Of a DNA stretch of 64,000 nucleotides, positions 42,356 to 50,000 are shown in pieces (position 1 is the first letter of the stretch; every line of letters begins with the position of its first letter). Below the pieces are notes generated by a model. It was not told where the DNA came from. It worked only from the letters and a program-made list of their open reading frames with translations, and did no database searches. The stretch comes from an uncultured Eggerthellaceae bacterium. GTDB lineage: Bacteria > Actinomycetota > Coriobacteriia > Coriobacteriales > Eggerthellaceae. Position numbers and translations under genes: made by a program. Where the stretch lies: contig CANOIM010000002.1 in assembly GCA_947566075.1 (NCBI GenBank), forward strand, positions 62,001-126,000. The letters are read 5' to 3'.

Positions 42356-44731
42356 ATGAGCGAAGACGATTTCTACAAGACTGCTGCGGTTGTCAAGCTC
42401 GACACGCTCTCCGATGTGAACGACATCGGGAAGCCTTGGCGCTACGAGGAGGATGGTCTCACCGTTACGCGCACGAGCCCGTGGTCTCCTCCGGGATGCC
42501 ATCCGGTGGGATGCGGTCTCAAGCTCTACGTGAATGACGAGGGCAAGCTCGTTCGCGTAGAGGGAGATGAGAACAACCCGGTCACCCAGGGCAGGCTTTG
42601 CCCCCGGTGCATCGCACTCAAGGATTACGTCTACAACCCTGCCCGCCTCTTGCATCCCATGAAGCGCGATCCCAAGGATCGCGGCAATGCTGATGCCTGG
42701 GAGCAGATCAGTTGGGAAGAGGCCTTCGACATCATCAAGAGCGAATATGATCGCATCACCGATGCCTACGGCCGTGAGTCCATCGTGGTGTTCGCGGGTA
42801 CTGGCCGCGAGGGAGGCACCTTCGCTCCCTACAGCACCATGTGCTTCGGTACGCCGAACTTCTGCTACACCCAGTCCGGCTATGCTTGCTATACGCCGCG
42901 TCTGGCTGCCATCGCCTACATTGGCGGCACCACCTATCCTGAGTGGGACTATGCGGGTGCACTGCCGGGACGCTGGGATGACCCCCGCTATGAGCTCACC
43001 GAGGTGCTGGTGGTTTGGGGCAAGGCACCGCTGGAGTCCAACCCTGATGGCTTCTTCGGCCATGCGGTAGTTGATGCCATGCGTCGGGGCACGCGTCTGA
43101 TCGTGATCGATCCGCGCGTCACCTGGCTGGCGGCCCGTGCAGATATCCATCTGCAGCTGCGCAGCGGTACTGACACCGCTCTGGGCATGGCCATGTGCGA
43201 CATCATCATCAAGGAAGATCTCTACGACCATGATTTCGTGGAGTACTGGTGCTACGGCTTCGAGCAGCTGGCTGAGCGCGTGGCTACCATGCCTGCGGAG
43301 AAGGCGGCTGAGATCTGCGATGTGCCCGTAGAGAAGATCTACGAGGCTGCGCGCATGTATGCCACCGCCAAACCCGCTGCCATCCAGTGGGGCCTGGCCG
43401 CTGACCAGAAGACCAATGGCATGCAGCATGGCCAGATCACCGTTGACCTCATGGCCATCACGGGCAACCTGGACGCGCCGGGCGGCCAGATCCTCCCGGG
43501 TACCGGGGCAGGGCACAACGAGGCAGGCTTCGGTTTCGAGAAGGGCCTGGGCGAAGAGCTCCAGCAGAAGATGATCGGCCTAGACCAGTATCCGGCCTAC
43601 TGCATGATCATCCTGAACGCCCATGCAGACCTCATGCTGGAGGCTTTGGAGACCGGTAAGCCCTATCCCATCAAGATGGGCTTCTACGCGGGCAACAACC
43701 TCATGAGCTGCACCTCCATGGAACCGAAGCGCTGGCATGATGCCATCGTGAAGTCCTTGGAGTTCTGCATCGGGTTCGACACCTTCATGAATCCCTCCAT
43801 CGAGGCTTCTTGCGACATCTTCCTGCCGTTGAAGACCATCGCTGAGCGCGAGGGCACCGTGTTCACGCATTATGCTCCCTGCACCGTCACCGCTGGCTTC
43901 ATGAATAAGGCTATCGAAGTGGGCGATTGCCTCACTGATTACGAGCTTTGCTACGAGTTGGGCCGCCGCCTGCGCCCGGAGCTTTGGGCCAACGAGTTCA
44001 AGTTCCGCTCTGCCAAGGAGTTCATGGAAGCGCTGCGCTTGGGTGAGCGTCAGAACGGCGAATACTTCGACAAGGTGTCCAAGTGCGTTGTCAGCCAGAT
44101 CCCCATTGATTATTACAAGTACGAGCGCGGCGAGATGCGCACTGACGGTGGCCCTGGTTTCGCAACGCCCACCGGTCGCATCGAGCTGTGGTCCACGGCC
44201 TTCGAGCAGTTCGGCGAGGATCCGCTGCCCTATTACGAGGAGCCTGAATTCGGTCCCGTGGATCCGAAGCTGATGGAGGAGTATCCCTTCATCCTGACCA
44301 CCGGTGCCCGCACCACAGCCTTCTTCCACTCTGAGCATAGGCAGATACCGCGTTTGCGCGAGCTTTGCCCGAACCCGATCACTGAGATCAACCCAGAGAC
44401 AGCGAAGAAGCTGGGCATCACCGATGGCCAGTGGGTGAAGCTCACGAGCCCCTTCGGTGAATGCGTGCAGAAGGCCCGCGTCTCTGAGATCGTGGACGAG
44501 AAGACCATCCATGCTCAGCATGCCTGGTGGTTCCCGGAGGAGGATGGCAATGAGCCGAACCTCTACGGCAACTTCCGCTCCAACATCAACAACCTGCTCC
44601 CCAACTTCCATTTCGGCAAGCTCGGCTTCGGCGCTCCCAACAAGTGCCTGGTCTGCAAGGTGGAGCCCATCGCTGAGAACTATGACACCGATATGGACCT
44701 CATCTGGGATAAGTTTGGAAAGCTGGTGTAA
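42356..44731 (+). CDS. Molybdopterin oxidoreductase catalytic subunit, cytosolic (unit C)
   Basis: A 791-residue DMSO-reductase-superfamily enzyme, more distant from the unit A and B enzymes than they are from each other. The Fe-S segment is GCHPVGC...RLCPRC. Candidate Mo-ligand Cys178 is in YACYTPR, followed by VVWGKAPLESN, IDPRVTWLAARAD and a C-terminal pterin-binding domain with HAQHAWWFPEED. No Tat signal. The SD is GAGGAAGGATG. It is followed 2 bases later by its own Fe-S subunit, then by folding-related genes rather than transporters. The WSPPGCHP-type N-terminus marks a broad anaerobe group with mostly unknown substrates. Confidence 0.85.
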   Translation: MSEDDFYKTAAVVKLDTLSDVNDIGKPWRYEEDGLTVTRTSPWSPPGCHPVGCGLKLYVNDEGKLVRVEGDENNPVTQGRLCPRCIALKDYVYNPARLLHPMKRDPKDRGNADAWEQISWEEAFDIIKSEYDRITDAYGRESIVVFAGTGREGGTFAPYSTMCFGTPNFCYTQSGYACYTPRLAAIAYIGGTTYPEWDYAGALPGRWDDPRYELTEVLVVWGKAPLESNPDGFFGHAVVDAMRRGTRLIVIDPRVTWLAARADIHLQLRSGTDTALGMAMCDIIIKEDLYDHDFVEYWCYGFEQLAERVATMPAEKAAEICDVPVEKIYEAARMYATAKPAAIQWGLAADQKTNGMQHGQITVDLMAITGNLDAPGGQILPGTGAGHNEAGFGFEKGLGEELQQKMIGLDQYPAYCMIILNAHADLMLEALETGKPYPIKMGFYAGNNLMSCTSMEPKRWHDAIVKSLEFCIGFDTFMNPSIEASCDIFLPLKTIAEREGTVFTHYAPCTVTAGFMNKAIEVGDCLTDYELCYELGRRLRPELWANEFKFRSAKEFMEALRLGERQNGEYFDKVSKCVVSQIPIDYYKYERGEMRTDGGPGFATPTGRIELWSTAFEQFGEDPLPYYEEPEFGPVDPKLMEEYPFILTTGARTTAFFHSEHRQIPRLRELCPNPITEINPETAKKLGITDGQWVKLTSPFGECVQKARVSEIVDEKTIHAQHAWWFPEEDGNEPNLYGNFRSNINNLLPNFHFGKLGFGAPNKCLVCKVEPIAENYDTDMDLIWDKFGKLV

Positions 44732-44733
44732 CT

Positions 44734-45219
44734 ATGGCGACTTACGGACTTCTATTCGATTACGAATACTGCACGAACTGCGGTTCGTGCCAGGTGACCT
44801 GCCAGGAAGAGCATGACTATCCGGTAGGCAAGACGGGCATCAAGGTGCTCGTAGATGGTCCTTGGAAGATCACCGAGGATCACTGGAACTTCAATAACTG
44901 GCCCATCGTGACCGACCTGTGCGACCTGTGCGCTGATCGCACTGCCAAAGGCCGTGAACCCATGTGCGTGCATCATTGCCTGGCGAACATCATCACCTAT
45001 GGGCCGGTGGAAGAGTTGGCAAAGAAGCTGGCAGAGAAGCCCAAGCAGTTCCTGGTGGTGCCCGAGTACGATCCTATCAGTGCCAAGGGAGCGTTCGTAT
45101 CCAAGAACAAGAGCACCCATAAAGCGGCGCACATAGACGTTCAGGGTACGGGCAAGGCAAGCTATGCCGTGCATCGCCATGACACCAAGGTGGGCGAGAT
45201 AGACGAGACGGAAGCCTAG
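44734..45219 (+). CDS. 4Fe-4S electron-transfer subunit (unit C)
   Basis: A 161-residue ferredoxin-type subunit with CX2CX2CX3C at 13-23 (CTNCGSCQVTC) and a second group CDLC...CVHHC in the middle, enough for two clusters. The final ~60 residues have no cysteines and form a charged tail (HKAAHIDVQGTGKASYAVH). It begins 2 bases after the catalytic gene, so coupling is tight. It is a diverged paralogue of the 115-residue subunits of units A and B, and likewise lacks a signal peptide or anchor. Confidence 0.9.
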   Translation: MATYGLLFDYEYCTNCGSCQVTCQEEHDYPVGKTGIKVLVDGPWKITEDHWNFNNWPIVTDLCDLCADRTAKGREPMCVHHCLANIITYGPVEELAKKLAEKPKQFLVVPEYDPISAKGAFVSKNKSTHKAAHIDVQGTGKASYAVHRHDTKVGEIDETEA

Positions 45220-45256
45220 AGGGCCAATGGTCTTCTGAGCAGAAGAGAGCGTAGCA

Positions 45257-45281
45257 GGGCCGTGCGGATACCGCGCGGCCC
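45257..45281 (+). terminator. GC-rich hairpin between unit C Fe-S and FKBP genes
   Basis: An 11-bp stem (45257-45267 with 45271-45281, one G-U pair) with a 3-base loop lies in the 89-base gap. No T-run follows. It may attenuate or protect the mRNA between the redox genes and the accessory genes. Confidence 0.4.
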
Positions 45282-45308
45282 AACAAGGTTCACGAGGGTA
45301 GGAGAGCC

Positions 45309-45743
45309 ATGGGTGAGAAGGTCCATACAGGTAGCGTAGTCCATATCCTGTACAAGGGCGGTGCTAAGGGCGAAGGCGTGATGGATGACCGCTCTGAAGG
45401 GGAGCCGCTGCGCGTGATGATAGGCGATATGAAGCTGCCTCGGGGCATCGAGGAAGCGCTCATCGGCATGGAGGTGGGCCAGGAGAAGCAGCTTGAGATC
45501 CCGCCGGAGCTGGGCTATGGCGAATACCAGGAAGAGCTTGCCCAATGGTACCCCAAGCACCTGATCGACCAGGGATACACCTTGAAGGTGGGCGATGTGA
45601 TGTTCCATACCAACCCTGAGGACGGAACCCGTCAACCGGCCTTCGTGACAGAGCTGACCGAAGACAATGTGCGGATAGACTTCAACCACCCCTTCGCGGG
45701 CAAGATCCTGGATTACTGGATCAAGCTCGTAGGGATGGAGTAG
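45309..45743 (+). CDS. FKBP-type peptidyl-prolyl isomerase, SlyD-like
   Basis: A 144-residue SlyD-like FKBP (prolyl isomerase/chaperone). The opening VHTGSVVHILYKGG, the segment LPRGIEEALIGMEVGQEKQ and the GYGEYQEE flap-insert region are typical; no His/Cys-rich metal tail is present, unlike E. coli SlyD. Gene position right after the molybdoenzyme pair suggests help in folding or cofactor insertion. SlyD proteins are known to assist metalloenzyme maturation; a role here is inferred from context. Confidence 0.88.
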   Translation: MGEKVHTGSVVHILYKGGAKGEGVMDDRSEGEPLRVMIGDMKLPRGIEEALIGMEVGQEKQLEIPPELGYGEYQEELAQWYPKHLIDQGYTLKVGDVMFHTNPEDGTRQPAFVTELTEDNVRIDFNHPFAGKILDYWIKLVGME

Positions 45744-45758
45744 AAGGGCACGGTCACC

Positions 45759-46007
45759 ATGTGCTACCCCTGCACCCAATGTGGACGGTGTGGCAAGTAC
45801 CGGGAGGATAGCGTCTTCTACACCCCTCCAGCCACCATCACCTGCTTTCAATGCGGAGGTGAGGTAGACCCTGCCACAGGCTTGTGCTCTGCCTGCGGAT
45901 ATGCAGCTTTCAAGCCTGCTGGGGCTGGGGCATCGCGAAGCGCTTCGCGCAGCCGGAGGCATGATCGAGGAAACGAGGTAGAGGCCCATGCCAACATTGC
46001 TGGATGA
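45759..46007 (+). CDS. Small Cys-rich (zinc-ribbon-like) protein in unit C
   Basis: An 82-residue protein beginning MCYPCTQCGRCGKY, with later pairs CFQCG and CSACG, then a basic tail (SRSASRSRRHDRG). The first 13 residues match the 61-residue protein at 26878 (MCYPCT.C..CG), so the two form a small family found at both ends of the island. It begins 15 bases after the FKBP gene and overlaps the AAA+ gene by 20 bases, implying tight co-expression. Metal binding is likely from the Cys spacing; function unknown. Confidence 0.7.
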   Translation: MCYPCTQCGRCGKYREDSVFYTPPATITCFQCGGEVDPATGLCSACGYAAFKPAGAGASRSASRSRRHDRGNEVEAHANIAG

Positions 46008-46689
46008 GATCGTCGTCACTGAAGGCAACCGAGAGGCATTTGAAGCCATCCTGTCCATTGGGAGGGGCCCATCCACACCCCAACGGCTGTTCGTCTGGGG
46101 TCCTAAGGGCTCAGGTAAGTCATCAGTGGCCTACGCGCGGGGTCGTGAGAAGGATCTGCTCTCTACTCGGAGGATCATCTCCTGTCACGCCCAAGAGGTG
46201 ATGGCATCCCTTGCAAGCGGTGTGAATGATGGTTTCCTGGATGAGATAGGAGAGGTGGACATCCTGCTTCTGGATGGGTTCGAGAGCCTCTTTGCGGCTC
46301 CTGATGCCGGGCCTTCGTTGGCGCGGCTGCTCTTGGGCACGCGCAATGCCAAGGGATTGAGCACGGTGGTCATCTCTGATATTCCCCTAGCAGAGGTGAA
46401 TGGCCCTGAGCTGGAGGGCGTGCTGGATGGATTCCGGCAGATAGCCGTGGAGCCGTTGGATAGGGATGGATGGGTGGAATTCGCCCGACGGGTGCAAGAC
46501 ACGGTCCAAGGAGGCCGTGATGGCGCTCCCACGCTCAGCGATGATGCCCTAGCCTTCATAGCCACGGGCTTCGCCCAGAACCCCGAGGACATCCGTAACG
46601 CTATCCGCTATCTCTTGACCCGAACGGAAGAACCTGAAGGAAGCATGCTTGGGGCCGAACGAGCGCGGGAGCTTTTGGGTGTTTCCTGA
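45988..46689 (+). CDS. DnaA/Hda-like AAA+ ATPase
   Basis: A 233-residue single AAA+ domain resembling the DnaA/Hda family: Walker A GPKGSGKS at 38-45, Walker B VDILLLDGFESL near 90-101, and a C-terminal lid segment (FAQNPEDIRNAIRYLL). There is no DnaA DNA-binding domain. The match to Hda-type regulators is by architecture only. It sits in a molybdoenzyme operon between a Cys-rich small protein and a small acidic protein, which makes a chaperone or assembly role as plausible as a replication role. It overlaps the preceding gene by 20 bases. Confidence 0.75.
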   Translation: MPTLLDEIVVTEGNREAFEAILSIGRGPSTPQRLFVWGPKGSGKSSVAYARGREKDLLSTRRIISCHAQEVMASLASGVNDGFLDEIGEVDILLLDGFESLFAAPDAGPSLARLLLGTRNAKGLSTVVISDIPLAEVNGPELEGVLDGFRQIAVEPLDRDGWVEFARRVQDTVQGGRDGAPTLSDDALAFIATGFAQNPEDIRNAIRYLLTRTEEPEGSMLGAERARELLGVS

Positions 46690-46765
46690 ATGAGGACCAG
46701 ATGCTGGGAATAGGGTATCCGGCATCCCATGAGAATACGACCGGTGAAACGAGAGGAGAATGACC

Positions 46766-47017
46766 ATGAACGAACTGGATAGGGAAGTGGCCATCAAGGA
46801 AGACGAGTCTGTCAAGGCTGAGGCTATCGAGCGCGAATATGACGCTCGTGACCAAGATGACAGAGGCGTTCTAGGGAATGCTGGCGAGGCCGCAGAAGCT
46901 GCCGAGGCCTATGGCCGTGCTGCGAAGGCCGAAGAGGCCCTCAAAGAAGGCAACGAGGTGGCACAGGTTGCAGCTGAGGATGCTGCCCGCATCGGCGATG
47001 CGGCGGATAAGGCCTAA
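46766..47017 (+). CDS. Small acidic Ala/Glu-rich protein
   Basis: An 83-residue helical, strongly acidic protein (AGEAAEAAEAYGRAAKAEEAL) without cysteines or membrane segments; no family is recognised. I chose the ATG at 46766 because GAGAGGAG lies about 8 bases before it; an ATG 6 bases upstream is too close to that SD. It is the last gene of unit C and ends 24 bases before a strong terminator. Confidence 0.6.
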   Translation: MNELDREVAIKEDESVKAEAIEREYDARDQDDRGVLGNAGEAAEAAEAYGRAAKAEEALKEGNEVAQVAAEDAARIGDAADKA

Positions 47018-47041
47018 GACAGCTTTCCTGATACCCCCCTG

Positions 47042-47073
47042 AGAGGCTGGGCTTCGGCTCAGCCTCTTTTCTT
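47042..47073 (+). terminator. Strong rho-independent terminator ending unit C
   Basis: An 11-bp stem (47042-47052 with 47057-47067, one G-U pair) closed by a TTCG tetraloop is followed directly by TTTTCTT. It ends the + strand island and sits just before the convergent stop of the activator gene at 47080. Confidence 0.9.
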
Positions 47074-47079
47074 ATGGGG

Positions 47080-50000
47080 TCAGCTTTCGGAAGAGCGCCA
47101 GGCGCGCTTCGCTGCTTCGGCGATGAGGCGGATGCGATTCTCTCGGTTGAGCGCAGAGGATTCCGGATCATAGTCTATGACCGTGACGGGCATCTTCGGG
47201 AAGCGCTCGGTAAAGCGGTGATGCTGCCCTCGGGCGCGAACATGGCCCTTCACGCAGCCAAAGCTCTGGAGGTAGATCACCTGGTCAACCCCAAGCCCAT
47301 AGAAGCGCTCCAATTGGTCCAGATAGCTGACATCTTCGGTGTAGAGGGCCTCCTCTTCAGGGAGCACCACCTCGCATCCGAGGCTCTCTATCAGAGAGAT
47401 GATGCCATCATTCATGAGCGGTTCGAACACGAGGAGCGGGTTGCCGAGAAGCCCGATACGGGGGCGGTCCTTGGGTTCGGCCAGGGACAGCGCCCCTGTT
47501 CCCTTTGTGGCTGTCTTCGGTTCCGCATCCCAATCCACGGCTATGCTTTGCCCCCGTGCTCGCTCTACCATGAGCGGTGCCGCTTCGTTCATGCAGCGCT
47601 TGCAGGCTTCCGGTAACGTGATGGCCTGGGCGGTGGGGTCTTCGTCCAGTGCTCGGCGTGCTTGGGCACCAAGGACATTGGCTGTGAAGCAGGCATCCTT
47701 GAGCGGAGAGGTGCGGGCACGGCAGACGTCCTCTTCAGTCACTGCCCGGGTGACGGGAAGGAGTTCGGGGAGGCCATTGCTCAGAGCGCCCTCTGGGCTG
47801 CAAAGGGGTTCTTCGGGGGCAACCCAGGTGGCCTTGGGGGTGCTCAGTGATTCAGCCAATGTGCGCAAGCGTATCCGGATGTGGGCGGTCTCTACCATCT
47901 CATCCACCTTCAAGGCGGTGAAAGGCCGCCCTGCCTCTTCAAGGAAGGCGCGCACCGCTTCTAGGGAGATGGCATCGTAGCCGCATCCGAAGGAGTGCAG
48001 GCAGACCAGGTTCACCCGAGGGTGAGAAACGGCGAAGCGAGCTGCTCGCATCAGCCGCTTGGCTTGCTTCCAATGGGTGCCCTCTGAGGGTGGCTGCGAA
48101 GATGGCCTTGAATAAGGGGCTATCCCTGTCATCCCCAGCACGATGAACCCCAAGGACGAGAGCATCTCATCTATGCCATGCATGATGGCCTCGTCCCCAT
48201 GATAGGGCCTGCCCACCAAGAGGACGGCTTGCTGGGAATCGTCTTCCTCCAGCAGGTGCAAGGCTTGTTCGGTCTCTTCTTCCAAAGCTTGTTCGAATCT
48301 TCGCTGCTCATCTAAGGCTGCTTCCAGGGCCACGGCAAGCTCTTCTTCGGAGAGGGGATGGCCTGCTGCTTCGGCCAGGGGTGCAAGGGCGGCGAAGAGC
48401 AGCTCTCGGTCCTCAGTGCGCTTGGCTATGACAGCGGGCTTCACAGAGGAGAGGCGGGGTGCGATCAGGGGCACGGACCCATCCCTCAGCCAACTGATGC
48501 CATCCGCCAAGACGGAAGGGTACCCACAGGCCACCGCGCAGTGGGACTCCCGTTCGGCTTCGGGGAAGAAGAGCGCATCCATCCCTTGGGCATGCAGGTC
48601 GAAGGCTTTCCCGTGGGCTAGCTTCGCGGGATAGCAGAGGCTCTCTGCGGGCACCGTCTCCCATGCCTTGGACCGGATGTCCTCAGGTATATCTTTTCGG
48701 GGCGTCTCAATGGCGAAGCCCAAAGAGGAGAGCAGGCTGGTCCAGAAGGGGAGATGCTGATAGCTGTTCAGGCCGTCCATCACGCCTATCCGGACAGACG
48801 AGCGCTTTCCCTGGGACTGAGAGCGCGCGAACTTGGCTAAGAGCTGCTGTTCCCGCGCGATGAGGTTCGGCAGCTTCGGGGACAGGGCAGGGGAGGCGGC
48901 TGGTGCAGCGCGTCTGCTCTCGTCCATTTCGTCAGCAGTGTTCTCTTCCGTGAACGCGCCAAAGCGGATGTTCGCCGTGTCCGATCCCGTATCGCAGCGG
49001 TTCCCGGTGATCAGCGGCGTGCCGCAACCCAAGTCCAGCACAGAGAGCTTGCAGTGGTTGAGGCATCCAGCGCACCAGGCTGCTTTTCGCTGCGGTTCCA
49101 TCTCCTTCAGCTGCTCCCGAGAGACGAGCCCCGAACGCTGATGGGGAAGGGCCCGGTCTCGGGCGATGAGCGCCGCCCCTATAGCACCCATGAGATGAGA
49201 CCGCTCAGGGCGGATGACCTCTCGTTTGCAGGTCATCTCGAAGGCGCGCAAGACGGCATCGGATCTGAAGGCACCGCCTTGGACCACGATCCGCTCACCC
49301 AAGGAACTCAGCCGATCATGGCCGATGATCCGGTAGAGAGCATTGTGGACCACCGAATAGGAGACCCCCGCTGCGATATCCTCACGGGATGCACCCATCT
49401 TTTGAGCGTGCTTCACCCGCGAAGCCATGAAGACCGTGCACTTCGTCCCCAGGTCAACGGGGGCTGAGGCTTCAAGGGCGGCAGTGGCGAAGGCGGAGGG
49501 CGTTGACCTCAGCCCATGGGCAGTGCCTTCGATGAATGCCCCGCACCCGCTGGAGCAGGCTTCGTTCAGCACGGCATCGCTGATGAATCCATTCGCCAGC
49601 CAAAGCGCCTTCATGTCTTGGCCGCCGATGTCCAAAACGAAGGAGACGTCTGGGCAGAGCTCTTGGGCTGCTCTGACATGGGCGGTGGTCTCTACCACCC
49701 CGCCATCCACCCCAAAGCCCTTCAGGAGCATCTCCTCACCATAGCCCGTGGCGATGGAGTGGGCTATGAAGGGAGGATCAGAACCGGCCCGGGTCTGCCG
49801 AGGAAGCTGGGTCAGGAGCTGTTCCAGCATAGAGCGGATCGTGCCCGCGGTGTCTCCTCGGATGAACTGGTAATCCGTATGGAGGAGCCGCCCTTCTTGG
49901 TCTATGAGCGCAAGCTTTGCGGTGGTGGAACCGGAGTCTATCCCTAGGTAGAGCGGCCCTTGGGCATCTATGAGCGAAGCCTTGGGGAAGTCTGCCTGGG

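Noticed and set aside
42290..43516. A 408-residue minus-strand frame opposite the unit C catalytic gene
   Set aside because: The + strand gene has clear molybdopterin-enzyme motifs over the same bases; the antisense frame has no recognisable domain.
45988..46689. A second copy of replication initiator DnaA
   Set aside because: The protein is a single AAA+ domain of 233 residues without the DnaA DNA-binding domain, and no DnaA boxes or origin-like AT-rich region lie nearby.
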